Source of the DNA: Buddleja alternifolia
Lineage: Eukaryota; Streptophyta; Magnoliopsida; Lamiales; Scrophulariaceae
Assembly (NCBI GenBank): GCA_019426215.1
Contig: CM033401.1
Coordinates: 20,341,134-20,405,133 of the forward strand
Direction: 5' to 3'
Length of the DNA: 64,000 bases
The notes beneath the pieces were generated by a model. The model did not search any database and was not told the origin of the DNA. It worked only from the letters and a program-made list of their open reading frames with translations. Position numbers and translations under genes: made by a program. This document shows positions 1-12,156 of the stretch, piece by piece (the first letter of the stretch is position 1; every line of letters begins with the position of its first letter).

Positions 1-345
1 TTGGTTTGATTGCATAGAGTATGTTTCCATCGCTTCTTGCCATCTTGAAGTATCGACATCCACCATCGCTTGATCATAGGTACAAGGATCATCTTCATGA
101 CCCTCTTGTACTACAGTGTGGAGCTGAGGCTCCCTCTGCAGTAGATACCCATACCTCTCATGTTCATATGGTATTCTACCAGATCTACGTGGTGGGTGTG
201 CTACTATTGGGTTAGGCCTTGGTTCTTGGACAGATGTCTCAGAGGGAGTTTCATTTTGTTTTTCTAGAACAATCTTTCTACCTTTGCCCCCTTCCAAGAT
301 GAATTCATCTTCAAGGAAGTGGGTTTCTAGGCCCACAATGATTCT
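1..345 (-). pseudogene. copia pol linker between integrase and reverse transcriptase (element A)
   Basis: After one stop just downstream of the integrase reading frame (near 344), the same frame stays open to the window edge. It reads as the proline- and charge-rich linker typical of copia pol: a GLETHFLEDEF-like stretch, then PPRRSGR and a SRWQEAME-like motif, which normally opens the reverse transcriptase domain (compare SWVEAMQEE in elements C and E). The catalytic reverse transcriptase core is not in the window. This is the C-terminal continuation of the neighbouring integrase, separated only by the stop. Confidence 0.7.
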
Positions 346-969
346 CTAATCATCATGTAGGTAAAAGAAGAATCCCATGGAATCTTCAGGATAACCAATG
401 AAACATCCCATGAGGGATCTTCTCTCCAATTTCTCCAGTTTAGTCTTCTTGACATAAGCAGGACATCCCCAAATCTTAATAGGATTAAGACTTGGTTTCC
501 TATTATTCCACATCTCATGTGGAGTTTTAGGAATGAATTTGGAGGGACATCTGTTCAATATATAAGCAGCAGTAAGGAGCGCGTATTTCCACAACAAAAT
601 GGGTAAATCAGTGTAACTAAGCATGAAACAAAACACGTCCAACAAAGTTTGGTTCCTCGGCTTAGTTACTCCATTCAGTTGAGGAGTTGCTGGTGGTGTT
701 AATTGTAACATTATTCCTTGTTCTCTAAGGAATTTATCAAACTTGGCACTTATATATTCTCCTCCACGATCCGATCGCAGAGTTTTTATATTTTGCCCAG
801 TTTGATTTTCTACTAAAGCTTTGAATTCTTTGAACCTTTCAAGGGATTCAGACTTTTGCTTCATCAGATACACTAGACCATATCTTGAATGATCGTCTGT
901 GAAAGTGATGAAGTAGTAGAAACCCTCACGAGCCATTTCTCCAAATGGTCTGCAAACATCGGTGTGCAC
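346..969 (-). pseudogene. copia integrase core (element A), catalytic Glu lost
   Basis: The 207-residue frame matches the retroviral-type integrase core that inserts the cDNA copy into the genome. Visible motifs are HTDVC with the first catalytic Asp near residue 3, FTDDHSRY near residue 24, and LRSDRGGEY with the second Asp. The third catalytic residue, normally the Glu of NGVAERxNRTL, is replaced: the sequence reads NGVTKPRNQTL. The downstream KFIPKTPHEMW and IWGCPAYV motifs are the usual copia integrase C-terminal signatures. Family membership is clear. Activity is not expected because the acidic triad is incomplete and the frame is cut off from protease. Confidence 0.88.
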
Positions 970-1079
970 TAGTCCTAAGACTTGAGTGGCTCTTTCAAAA
1001 GTCCCGGTGAAGGGTGATCTAGCTATCTTGCCTAAGAGACATGATTCACATGTTGGATAGGGATCTGACCCTAGTGAGC

Positions 1080-1409
1080 TTAAAGCCCATCTTTTTCCAT
1101 TTTGTGAATCTTGTGCTCTCTAGCATGGCCTAGTCTAAAATGCCACTTTAGTCTTAACTTAGCTTCTTGCCAACCACGTTTCTTAGTTACAACATTTACA
1201 TCAGATGAATTACAGACATTTAAATAATACAAACCATTAACTAAAGAAGCATTTCCAACTAATTTATTTCCATAATAAATGTCGCAATTTGACTTAGAAA
1301 ACCGGAATGTATATCCAATCTTAGCTAAGATCAGAATAGAAACAATGTTTTTAAGCCCCTTGGGCAAAACTAAAACATTATCTAAAAACAATAAATGTCC
1401 ACAATTCAA
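1080..1409 (-). pseudogene. GAG-pre-integrase domain (element A)
   Basis: This frame contains the end of protease (LLFLDNVLVLP, then GLKNIVSI) and the pre-integrase domain ending WHFRLGHAREHKI, whose His residues belong to the HHCC zinc-binding region at the integrase N-terminus. Element H carries the same LLLDNVLVL segment at its break point. The frame ends at 1080, and a gap of about 110 bp containing the Cys half of the zinc motif separates it from the integrase core, so reading continuity is lost here. Confidence 0.8.
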
Positions 1410-1910
1410 ATATAAAGAAGTAAATCCTATCCTAGTAGTGCGACGATTTCTCGCTGCCTACTTTGATCATCACTTCTTCTCGGCCCAACTTTCTACTTCT
1501 CTGCAAATCCTGTTCCAAACAACACACATGGACACTAGCCCTTGACTCTAGAATCCATGAAGTAGAAAAAATGGTCATAGAATAATTAATTTCAAAAATA
1601 AAAAGTTCCATACCTTTTGAGCCTTTGCCTAATTTAGGACAGTTCCTCTTCCAGTGGCCAAGCTCACCCCACTCGAGACATCTGTCCGTTTTCTTAGGTC
1701 CTTTGCTTTTATAAAACCCTTCAACCTTTCCCTTACCCTTTTAAACATCCCCTTCAGCTCCAAGCTTGCCAGACTGCTTCTTGTTGTTCTTCTTCTCAGA
1801 CATAGACTTTTTAGGTCCAGAAGAAATGACCAAGGCAGTTTCCTTTCCCTTTGGTTTCATTTGAGATTGTGCAGTAACTAACTTGTTCATTAGCCAAGCT
1901 AAATTGCACT
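1410..1910 (-). pseudogene. degenerate gag tail, CCHC knuckle and protease (element A)
   Basis: No single frame stays open, but by comparison with element H the pieces can be read. A basic gag tail comes first. A zinc knuckle near 1640-1680 reads CLEWGELGHWKRNC, where H has CLHCCELGHWRRNC, so the second Cys has become Trp. The protease site near 1535-1560 reads WILESRAS, where H has WILDSGAS, so the catalytic Asp-Ser-Gly is gone. Both RNA packaging by the knuckle and polyprotein cleavage would be lost. The repeated frame changes show this is old decay rather than one event. Confidence 0.75.
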
Positions 1911-2438
1911 CTATCTCATTGCAGTTAAAGTTAGCCAGAAGGAATCAGGAAGAGATTGCAAGATTAAGTCAGTTTGAAGGGTGGCGTTCATGGTGAAGTC
2001 GAGAGCTTCTAATTTCTCAATCCTCGATATCATTTTGAGGACATGATCACCAACCTTCTCACTTTCTTTCATCTTGTCTCCGAAGAGCTCTTTCGATATC
2101 TCATACCGTGCAGTTCGACTATGCTCACCATAGAGCTCTACCAGGTGAGTTAGGATAGCTCTTGCAGTGGTCATCTTATCATATGACCTTTGAAGTTCAT
2201 TGGTCATAGAACCCAACATGTATCCTTTCACCCAAATGTCGTCCCTGACCCATTTTTCATTGGCTTGGACCTCTTCCTCGTTGGCACGTGTTCTGGCTGG
2301 AGCCGCCGGGATATCAGCCTCCAAGACGTATCCCAGAGATTCCATATTGAGGACAATCGTCAAATTTCTAAGCCAGTCCACATAATTGGGTCCAATAAGG
2401 GTATTCTTTTCGAGTAGTATTGAAAGTGAGTTTGTCAT
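1911..2438 (-). pseudogene. copia gag (element A), N-terminal 175 residues
   Basis: The start MTNSLSILLEKNTLIGPNYV and the following WLRNL...VLNMESLGYVL are the typical N-terminus of a plant copia capsid protein (UBN2/retrotran_gag_2 type). This is followed by the HVLKMISRIEKLEALDF and ILQSLPDSF motifs. Gag forms the cytoplasmic particle that packages the element RNA. The frame departs from the homologous H protein right after SLPDSF (H continues SQFVMKFN), so a small indel near 1935 truncates it. The ATG is shared in position and context with H (41230), which supports the start chosen. Confidence 0.88.
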
Positions 2439-4271
2439 TTTGAGAGCGATAAATGAGAAAATAACTGTAGAAATAAATCAGATTAAATTAGATTACTTGT
2501 ATTTGACTTAACCAAGAAAAATTAAGGACTTAAAATTAATCTTGGCTCCCACTGCATTTGTCGAATTCCACACTCCCATGTGAAAATTGGGAATCATCAT
2601 TGGAATTGAGTCCACAGTGGGTATTGAGGTCCTCAATTAATTATATTCTGGCCCATTAAATTAATTGAAGTGATGTCTAACATCAATTTATCCAATAAAT
2701 ATTTCAATACCTTTCCCCATAGTTCACTAAGCTGCAACCTAACCGATTTCTAAGTTCGTGAACTACCCGAGTTCATTCCCACTAACTCCTATAATCTAAC
2801 AATTGAATTTCACCTTGCAATCGAACATGTTTCTGGGGTGAAATATGTTTCGATTAAGGCATTCCATGCACTTAATAAAATCTCAAGTCATTTCTAAATG
2901 CATAAACCCCATAACTATCACATATTGAACATGCATAAATTATACTACTAATAAATATGCCTATCAATATTATCATGAAAAAAAAATCCATTTACACTCG
3001 ATCATGGACTTTTCTAGAGGCCCGAGCCAATAGGCCATCACATGGAAAGGTAAAGCTGAAAAATAAAACTTTACGGGCTTAAATAATTCTAAACTATTTT
3101 ACTACAACAACCCGTTGAAAGAAAAGCAAATCAAATTTAACCTAAGTCCATGATCGGTATTTCCATCACATAAGACATGTTCGCAATATTAAATCACTTA
3201 TGTTGATTATTTAAAATTTTAGTCCAACTAAAAAGTCCTTTAATAAATTCTCAACTTTTATATATTATTTATTACAATTAAAATCATTCTAGTCCTACTA
3301 GATGACTTAGATATACAAAATTCAAAATTAAGTATATCTACCTTTAATTAAAATAATATTAGTCCAAGTAAATAAATACATAAAATATGGAATTTTATTT
3401 TATTATGATTTAAAGCAACCATTAAATGGAAAAAACTTTTATTTGATTAAAGAATTAAATATTAATCATTCAAGAAAAATAATTTATATTCTTAATTCAA
3501 ATATTCAAGTAATTTCCAAGTCGAGAAAAAATTAATAATATTTAATCTATAAATTAGTTATTAATCTCCAAGAAAAATAATTAATTTATTCCAATTAAAT
3601 ATTTTATCCCAATTAATCTTATTGGGCTTGATTTCATCAAATCCAAGTTACCATCCTTTTGGTCTACTTGGATTTAATTTAATTGGGCTCAAATTAATTA
3701 ATTAGGAAAAACATGCACACACTATTAATTTCTATTGGACTATTTTTAATTAAAATCCAAATCACCTATCCAACGGCCCATTTGGAATTAATTAAATTAA
3801 GCCCAAACTAGTTAATAAGTTGAAATTGACTAAATTTATAATTGGGCTTAATTTAATTATACCGGATCATCATCCTTTTGACCCATCCGGATAATTAAAT
3901 TTACCCAAACCCAAATTCCAATTTCGACCCAATACATAGCCCATTTACCGACCCGGATCCAAGACCCAAATTAGCGGGTCATATGTCGCAACACATGACC
4001 CGTCAGGCCGTGTGGCCGTGTGCGTACAGCAGGAGCACACTGTGCATATGCTAATCTGCTCGGGGCTCTTCGAGCCTCGTTTTTCCTCATTTCTTGATTT
4101 TTCATGCATAACAAAAATTCCCAGATTTACAATAAACATAAAAAATCAAAACGCATGCTTAAAACCATAAAAAACGCAGATTTAATTAACACATAATCGC
4201 ATGCTTCAAAAATACATATTATGCATATCATAAATCACATAAACACAATTAAATATGAGAATCAGAGATTG
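2439..4271 (-). other. untranslated leader of element A
   Basis: About 1.8 kb between primer site and gag start, very AT-rich and without convincing reading frames. Element H has a leader of nearly the same length once its inserted LTR is subtracted, and the two share wording such as a GC-rich patch next to the primer-site end (3950-4080 here, 37620-37800 in H). I see no coding content. Confidence 0.7.
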
Positions 4272-4284
4272 ACTCTGATATCAC
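4272..4284 (-). promoter_or_regulatory. primer binding site of element A
   Basis: Directly after the LTR end, the minus strand reads gTGATATCAGAGTC. This is close to the TGGTATCAGAGC found in H, E and C, the complement of the initiator methionine tRNA 3' end. It fixes the transcription direction of the element (minus) and the inner LTR boundary. Confidence 0.8.
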
Positions 4285-5312
4285 TGTTGGGTTTTGCAAA
4301 AAATAACATAAACGCAGCGGAAGAATTTCAATTTTTTTTTTTTTAAAACCCAAAGTTGAATTCAATGATCGCATATTCAAATTGATCAATACACTTAACA
4401 AATAATCACTTACCTGTTAGAGCGAAGTTGTTGGAGACTTTTCTTCTTCCTCCAAAAGTCGAAAATTTGAAACTTTTAAATCTTCAATCCTTTGTGTAAT
4501 CTCCAAATCTTGAACTTGATCCGAACAACGAAAATACTTTGTCTCTAAATTGTCATGCACGGATCGATAGACGAAAAATTCCCACTAATCTCTAATGGGG
4601 GCGACGGCTAGTGTATTAGAGAGGGGAGAAGTAATTTTCTTCTATCTTTCTAGGAGAGTTATCAAAGTCGTACACTTGTTCTAAGTCAAAGAGTCCTTAT
4701 ATTCCTCATGACTTATTGAACAAGTCAAAACAAAAGAGCCCTAGTATATTGGGTATCCTCTTGGACGCGCATCAAGGCCTAATAGGCGTCCTCTTGGACG
4801 CCTTCTTCAAGCCCGGGCATTATTTTGTTTTATTCAATTTCTTATTCAATTTCTTATTTATTATATCCAATAAATAAATTAATTAATTAAATAATCAAAT
4901 TAATTAGATAAACTAATTCATTAATATATTTCCATAGGAAATGAATTAATAATTAATCTTACCTTTATAATTAATTATTTCATCCCATGGTACTAGATAG
5001 GCACTCCCATGTCAGAGATAAGATTGTACAAATGTTCTACGTCTTTATTTGTCCATTAAAGACTTCACTTTACTTGCGAACTTGTTTTTAGTAATCAAGA
5101 TCGATCTCTCTAGTGCCACTCTTCCTATCCCATAGGAAGTATAGGGATCGCACTGAAAATACGGACAAAACGTTTTATACTACTTATAGATACAGATAAG
5201 ATTTAAGTGAAAACTAAATAACGAATTTATTAATAATATCGAAATAAGTTAATTACAAGATAAATGCCCTATCATTCTTTCCTCTATGGCATCTGAGGGC
5301 ATAATTCTAACA
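4285..5312 (-). repeat. 5' LTR of copia element A
   Basis: A 1028-bp LTR. On the minus strand it begins TGTTAGAATTATGCCCTCAG and ends in CCCAACA, immediately before the primer site. It should carry promoter and polyadenylation signals. Its start resembles that of the 21039 solo LTR (TGTTAGGTTTGTGCCCTCGA), but it is shorter, so the families are related and not identical. The partner LTR and target duplication are outside the window. Confidence 0.85.
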
Positions 5313-6364
5313 TTCACATCTAATGTGATTTTATCAAAATACCCTTAGCATGGAAATATTCCTTTTCTTCACATAGCGCGACTCTCTAGGCTCGATTCAA
5401 TTGGCAATGGAAGGATTCCAAAGGATAAGGTTGTCACCTAGTCAACACCGTGGAACCAAATTCGTAACCCAATTGAATACGAGATGAACATTTCATCACG
5501 AACCTTGATTACGGCTACCATATGTATATAAACTCTTCACCGACGTGACCCGATCAAGTAAGAGCCAAGGTACGTCAAAATCATATAACTTGATGCTGTA
5601 CTCAGTAATCATAACAATGTGAAATTACCAAACTACCCTTAGTGACCATCACTAGTTTTGTTTATTTGCTTTGGCCAAAGGCTTTGTAATTTCTATTGCT
5701 TATGATCGTACATGTCACATACTCGTTTACTGTCGAGACGGTGAATCCCATATTGGCAGTTATCTTATAATGTCGAATGCACCATGTGGATCGTATTTCG
5801 AGGTCGACCCCACCTATCAGGTGATACGGGTCCAACTACTCTGATAACATATCCAATACTACAAGCACATCATAAATAACTCCTCAGGTCTAAAGCTCAC
5901 ACATACTACTGCAATCTTAATCCCAATCATTGATTGTCAAAGAGTAAATAGCCATGTGATTGGATTAATGAGAGTCGAGCTCAAATATGTTAATTCCATT
6001 AATCATATTCATGACACCAGCTCCCACTATCTAATTAGTGTACGACTGACATTTCCTTATCAAAGAAGGTGTCATACGAGTTGAATATTAATGCCCAATT
6101 AATATTCCTTAACTTGCAAACTCCTGTTTTAAGAGATTAAGTACTTGAATCTTCCAGTGCCCCCTCCTTTCCATAAGAGGTGGAAAGTCTATCTTCAAAT
6201 CGCATGTACTTATTTGTTCAACACATTTAAATGCCATTAGATTTATATGAACAAAATCAAAACCTTTATGCTATAAATAGAAATGATAAAATGTTTGTAC
6301 AAATAACTTATCAAACCCCTACTCAATCTAATTCCTCATAGGCATTGAAAGCATACACCTAATA
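5313..6364 (-). repeat. older family-B-like LTR fragment
   Basis: Read on the minus strand, this stretch runs parallel to the solo LTR at 21039-22726 and the LTR part at 36536-37415. It has the CACCTAG/ATTCCAAAGG/CAATTGG/GCGACTCT order near 5360-5440, the dense block around 5740-5840 with the paired TGTCGAGACGGTGAAT and GGTCGACCCCACC words, and an LTR-like start near 6364. It ends abruptly where element A begins, so A probably inserted into it. No coding sequence is seen. Confidence 0.65.
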
Positions 6365-7347
6365 CTCGAAACCTTTACTCGTTGACATTTTGTTTTTTGT
6401 ATTAACTCTTGTTCATGTCTCAAGCTCTGTCTTTGATGACAACGATTATTCTCGAATACCAAATACAATTGTCTGCATATGTGAACCCTTCTATTCAAGC
6501 TGAACTTTATTCAAAAACTTATGTGCAAGTTCTCCCCTTTGACATCAATGATCCATAGTTCAAAATTCTATTTTGTCCATTTTGTGGAATCCTATATTGT
6601 CTTCACAACCTTGTGATGTCTCTTGAATACAAATCTTTACTCCAAACTATTTTATCGTTTCGTTGTAGATTATTCTTATTGATCAACTACCTCGTCGTTG
6701 ATAGCTTATATTCATGAACCCTTTGAAACTTGAGATTGATTCTTATGAAACTTCTATGCATTCGATGCCTCTTTCACCTGGATAAAAATTAATTGATGAT
6801 GTTGATATTTGATCTCCTTGAACACCTTATATTTATTCTTCATAAGGATTGAACCATAACTGATCATCTATTCTTTGAATCCATTTTAGCATCTCATCTG
6901 ATTATCTTGAAATCATTGAGCTTACAATCCTTAACTTGAGATACATATACTCTAACCGCTCAAGTGAATATATATATATAAAAAAATCTTGGTTAGATAT
7001 TTCAATTATATTGTCATCCTTGTCCGTCAATTGACAGTTTTGCATTTATACATAATTCAGTAATCCGACCTGATTCTTGTTATGACCTCAATTTTCTTCT
7101 CTAAACCGTAACTGACCGCCAATAGTGATTCTTAAGCCTAATTTTCATATACTCACTTATATGTCGTAACTTCATAATGTTGATGACTTATATCGTAATT
7201 GCCTCTTTTATTGGTCCCTAAATTTTATTGTTTCCTGAACATCAATTTTAAGCTTGAGAAATATCTAAATCACTGCTTATTCGAACTCACATCACTTTTT
7301 CTTTTCTTTTTTGAATTTGGGGACCAAATTCTCCTGGGGGGAGGGAT
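6365..7347 (+). other. unassigned, ends as the 3' internal end of a Ty3/gypsy element
   Basis: Most of this stretch has stops in all frames and I cannot assign it. Only the last 50 bases are recognisable. GGGGACCAAATTCTCC followed by a G-rich polypurine run (about 7333-7346) matches the usual end of plant chromovirus-type gypsy pol and its polypurine tract, just before a TGTAACACCC LTR start. Confidence 0.45.
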
Positions 7348-10101
7348 TGTAACACCCTATTTTTCTGGCTCCCAGTTTTATAGAGATTAAGGTAAGAGTT
7401 ATAATTCTCGTTAATTAGATTTTGTAATTTATTTTATTCTAGCAATGCGCGTGCTCGATCCTTAACATTTACTACTTGGTTGTATAGTTAATATTTATAC
7501 TCTAGCTATAGTTAAAATAGGCTAGTAATATTTACAAGTCTTTGTGGACTAGTTTGTATGTAATATTATTTAAGGCCTTCGGTATGTGTCTAGATGTTAA
7601 TTTACATTTATATATATATATATATATAATGTATATATAGAACTAGAATAAAATAGAACAAAAGGGGTAGGTGGCTAGCTTAGAAATATAACACCTCCTT
7701 CCCATTCTAAACGTGGCAAGAGAAGAGAGAAATGACAGCACCTATTCTCAATTCCTTATCTTGACAACCTTCATCCACCTAGCATACATTTCACCCCTTT
7801 CATATTCACTCCAACCGAACACCTTCAACATCTACCCAATTTATATTCACAATTGAAATTAGACCAGTGGTGAGTCACATAAATTGTTGGACATGGTTGA
7901 AATCTCAAAGGGATTTGGAGTATCGTAAGGGAAGAAAGAAAAGTCCAGCAAACCTTACAATCTTGAGAAGGTGAGAGCATAATTCTTGTTTAGCTGAACC
8001 CATGCAGTAGTTATATAGGTTATCTATCAATGGTTGAGTAAAGTGAATTTAATTATGGTGTATTTGATCACATATATGTGTTTTCTGTTCAATTAACCTG
8101 CTTGATTCAAGGTGTACTGAAATTACAGTTTGTGTAGTTGAATTTAGGGCTGTGTTTATGTGACAAAGTGAGTGAATTTATTTATGTGAATTTTTCTGGG
8201 GGCTCTATGATCGTGTCAGGAGTATACTTGTAAATTTTGGTAAATATTAAAGTTGTTTTTGAATTTTATAAAATTCTTGCAATAAAGCTGCCAAGCTGTT
8301 AGCAAGATTGAATTGTGCCACCGTTTTGAACCTATTTGACCAACTTGGAGATATGCTTTTATTACGAAACTTTTATTGCACCAATATATGTGTGTCATAG
8401 ACGTTTGCTCAAAAGTTGGGAGCTTTTGGATTAACAAAGGATTTTATAAGAATCTTTGAATGAAACTGCCATACTATTTTGCGGGAATGAAGCAAGTTTA
8501 TGTTTTCAGCTTACTTGTCAAACCTATAGCTTTTATTTCATTCCCAAATGTTTACTGTAACATTATATACATGTTGGTAGTGTGTCCTAAAATTTTGGGA
8601 ATTTTTCAAAAACAGGGCATTTAGATTTGTTTGAATCTTTAGAGTCTTTCCTGAAAACGATCCAGGTGCAGCCACGATTTGGTGAGCTAATCACCTAGTT
8701 AAAGATGTCAATTGAATTTGGGATTTCTATGACATGTTCTTCAATGTGATTCTTCTATTCTTGAAAAGTTTTAGAGCAAAATATTACTCAGGGAATTTAT
8801 GAGAATTTTTATTGTGAAGCTGTGCCAGTATATAGCTTACTTGAGGATTGTTTCAACCCAAATTGCTTATATGTGTAGTACGACTTGCTTTATTAGGCTG
8901 AGTGACAAAGTATCATAGTTCAAGAATATGACAGTGTGTGCTTGGACAGTAGGATATGAGCGTGGTTCGGACAAGACATGAGACTACAACGCTGAGTTGT
9001 AATTGTGAGGGTTTCTCTTTTCCTTCAAAACTCTTTAATTGCTTTACCTACTTGTGATTGCTTTGTTTCGTTATACAATTGTCTTATCAATATCTTGTTG
9101 ATTGGTTCGTGATGATTTTTGATTCCTAAATATCTTGTTTCGTTCAATATCTCGTTATCCTCGATGATGATTCCTTTCGCGTCTATAGTACATGTATTGC
9201 CTCGAAATGGTCTTCAGTTTGATCGGTGTCAATTACCTTATGTCTTTTCGTACCAATACCTAGTTCACATCTTTCATCATCTCGTTGAGACCATTGTACT
9301 TCTTGGCTCTACTCCATCGGTTATGGGAGCTAAGTGCTACGTAGTGAGAGCCACCTCTTGAGGCTTCAGCGCAAAGTGCTACATGGTGGGAGCCACCTCT
9401 AGAGTTCCAACAACTATAAATCAGTGATTGGAGCTAAGTACTATACGGGGTAAAGTGCTACGCGCAGCGGGAGTCACCTCTTGAGCCCATAGAAGCCACC
9501 TCTAGAGTCTCGACACTTGAAACCATATAGCATTCATTGAAAGGTGTTAAGTCTCCTACTGGTATGGGATAGTTGGGAGACGGAACACAATCGTTTGACA
9601 TGAGTTCTAAAGTACATGAGTTGTTTTTTGTATTCTTACTTTGTTTCGATACTTGATTGTTCGCTCTTCTGATATCTTGATTGATTCATTTACTCGTCAT
9701 TATATATGTTTGTTTTGTTATTATCTTCCGTTGCAGATCCTGTTTCAAAGATCAAAGGTAAAGCAAACTGTTAACCTACCTCACCACGTTATTCAGACTC
9801 ACCCCTCTCCTTCTTTCTTCCTTTTCAGATAAGCGTAAAATGTCGGATATGAAGGGAGAAATGAGGAGTAAAGGATGCATTGGTTCGTTGCTATTAGAGG
9901 AAGTTATGTTTTGGGATGTATAATTGAGTACGTAAGATTGATGAGGAATTTATTGTTGATTTATTTGGAATGTAAAAGTTTAATTTTAGTAGATAAAGAT
10001 TTCAAAAAGTTCTAACGCTTGGCGCTAGTTTGTGAAGGGACGGTCTCTCGGATCTAGCTGGCGTCGCAGTGTGGTAGGCTAGGTGGTCAGTGGACGCCAC
10101 A
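7348..10101 (+). repeat. Ty3/gypsy (Tekay/Del-like) LTR
   Basis: It starts TGTAACACCC right after a polypurine tract, the hallmark of plant chromovirus LTRs, and runs without coding content to a CA near 10101, where a copia LTR remnant begins. The length (about 2.75 kb) fits the large LTRs of this lineage. It contains a block of imperfect repeats (about 9318-9515). The 3' boundary is inferred from the start of copia similarity and is the weaker end. The internal region that should precede it is almost all missing or unrecognisable. Confidence 0.6.
9318..9515 (+). repeat. imperfect short repeats inside gypsy LTR
   Basis: Three to four copies of a unit built of AAGTGCTAC and GGGAGCCACCTCTTGAG occur head to tail with variable spacing (about 50-70 bp). 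The unit is repeated on one strand only and has no reading frame. Confidence 0.65.
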
Positions 10102-10161
10102 TTGTAGTAATTAATTAATTAAGAATTATATAACGTATTTTGAAAATAAATAATTCCAACA
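10102..10161 (-). repeat. 3' LTR remnant of element I (60 bp)
   Basis: This matches the first 60 bp of the right LTR (15375-15434) almost base for base and is preceded on the minus strand by a short purine tract (GCCGAGGGAT). The remaining roughly 500 bp of LTR is missing. The junction is directly against the gypsy LTR end. Confidence 0.8.
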
Positions 10162-10741
10162 ATCCCTCGGCACTTTCAAAATAAACGAGGATGAAAAAAA
10201 TACTCAAGAACTTTAATCCATAATTAAAATATGGTGTAATCAATAAGTGGAGTATCCTTGAACCTATAGATTGAACTAAATAAATTAGGCTCTTTGACTG
10301 AGAGAATTAAACCTTGATCTCGTTAAGGAGTTGTCTGATGTATTTAGTTCCACCATATTCGGGTGACGGTTACACAAAAGCTGCACGTTAAAGGTCATGT
10401 GCTTATCCTAGTGTTTTAAAATTTAACCAGAAAAATCCATCGAATGCGACCCTGACATCCTACACTCACATAGGCAAGCTTATAAAGAGTGCTTTCACTC
10501 ACTTAAAAAAGTCTATAAACATGTTAAGGACATTATGTCCAGCCCTCCAAATTTTGGGAAAGATTACTGTACATCACCTCATAGAAAAATATGATTTATC
10601 ACATAACATAATTGATGTACCCGAAAAGTATCCAAGTTTCCTTTCCAGTGAATTCGCCTAAAGTTAAAGTTCCCTTGAACTTTAAAAAGATATTATACAA
10701 ATATCGTAATTGAAGTAGGTAAAAACTTTGGTTATCCCTAC
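10162..10741 (-). other. 3' non-coding part of element I
   Basis: The stretch after the pol stop and up to the LTR has no extended frame. It contains the purine tract next to the LTR (about 10162-10171) and is otherwise AT-rich. No additional gene is seen. Confidence 0.6.
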
Positions 10742-12156
10742 TTACACTAGTATTAATCCCATTTCCCTCGAGGTTTTAAAAATTCTTTCTCCGGAAAGCG
10801 CTTTAGTAAGCAGATCCGCTAGCATCTCATTAGTTGGCAAATATTCCAGCACGACTTTTCCTTTCTTCACTAGTTTTCGTATATAGTGATATTGTCTAGA
10901 AATGTGTTTAGACTTACTTGTGAATCTCTTATTTTTCGCCAAGTGGATAGCTGCTTTGTTATCACAATACATAGTATCGGGTTGAATAGGGCCTTCGATG
11001 AACAGTATATGCCTCAGGAATCTTCTCATCCAAACTAAGTCCTTACCCGCTAGTGACATAGTCATATACTCAGATTCTATCGAAGACATGACTATGCAAG
11101 TCTGTTTCTTTGATGACCCAGCCACCGCACCGCCACCGAGTGTAAACAACCATCCACCAGTTGATTTCGAGTCAGCTTTTCCAGAAGCCCAATCTGCATC
11201 ACTATAACATTCCAATGAAGTACCAATTCCACAATATTGCAAAAAATAATTAATTGTGCATTTCAAGTATCTCAAAAGTCTATTTATTTCTTGCCAATGC
11301 TCATAATTAGGATTGTGTGTGAACCTACTAAGTTTTCCAACTGCGAAGGTTATATCTGGCCTTGTGCAGTTCATCAAATATATTAAACTTCCTATAATTT
11401 TTGCATATTCCACTTGTGCAACATGTTCACCTTCATTAGAAGCAAGTTTATGATGAGGATCTAATGGTGTATTACTAGCATTGCAATCATAGCTATTAAA
11501 TTTTGTCAATGTTTTTTCAACGTAATGGGATTGTGACAAAATAATTTACCATTGTCTCTAGTAACCTTTATACCCAAAATTACATCAACAGGCCCCATAT
11601 CTTTAACCTCAAAAACATGAGCAATGTAATTCTTTGTTTTATACTTGAAGAAAATATTGATAAATCATCAACATAAAGAGTAATTGCTACACATGAATTT
11701 GCACCTCCTTTAGTGAAAACACAATCATCAACTTTATTACTTTTAAAGCTAAACTTCTGAATTTTGTCTCTAAATTTCTTATTCCATTGTCTTGGAGCTT
11801 GTTTAAGTCCATATAAAGATTTATTAAGTTTACATACTTTATCCTTGGACCTTTTTAATTATAATTACATATCCTTCAATTTGTTCAATACATATCTCTT
11901 CATCTAAGTCTCCATTTAAAAAAGTTGTTTTGACGTCCATTTGATGTACCTCTAAATTATATATTGAGGCTTTCGCAAACATAATTCTAATGGAAGTCAA
12001 CTTCGTAACAAGAGAAAACGTCTCAAAATAATCTACTCCTTTTTGTTTAAAACCTTTAACAACTAATCTAGCCTTATACTTATCGACTGAATCATCAGTT
12101 CTTAGTTTTTTTCTCAATACCCATTTACTACCGAATGTCTTGGTATTAGGAGGCAA
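10742..12156 (-). pseudogene. copia reverse transcriptase and RNase H (element I)
   Basis: Two frames cover the domain. The upstream one (11839-12156) has the reverse transcriptase start: FGSKWVLRKKL, YKARLVVKGFKQ and VHQMDVKTTFLNGDL. Between 11540 and 11838 the frame is broken, but the catalytic YVDDLSIF box is readable near 11665-11690. The downstream frame (10742-11539) carries the C-terminal connection, then RNase H with YSDADWA, SSIESEYM and YCDNKAAIHLAKN, and the ADLLTKAL tail. This enzyme copies the packaged RNA to DNA. The active-site Asp pair survives, but frame breaks near 11540-11838 prevent one product. Confidence 0.88.

Larger units (their letters stand above)
1..5312 (-). mobile_element. 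Ty1/copia retrotransposon A, 3' part outside window
   Basis: Read on the minus strand the order is LTR (4285-5312), primer site, long leader, gag, zinc knuckle, protease, integrase and the linker towards reverse transcriptase, the canonical Ty1/copia order. Reverse transcriptase, RNase H and the second LTR lie beyond position 1. Gag is about the same protein as in element H (41230-42314), so A and H belong to related families. The copy is dead: the protease and integrase catalytic residues are substituted, and frameshifts separate gag, protease and the pre-integrase domain. It abuts an older LTR fragment at 5313. Confidence 0.9.

Noticed and set aside
7612..7629. TATATATA run as promoter; also at 6970-6980 and 15191-15208
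   Set aside because: Simple TA repeats in LTR or spacer; no initiation evidence. The one at 15191 could be the LTR TATA region but this cannot be shown from sequence.
9119..9361. 80-residue plus-strand frame as a gene
   Set aside because: Lies inside the gypsy LTR; no codon pattern or motif beyond chance.
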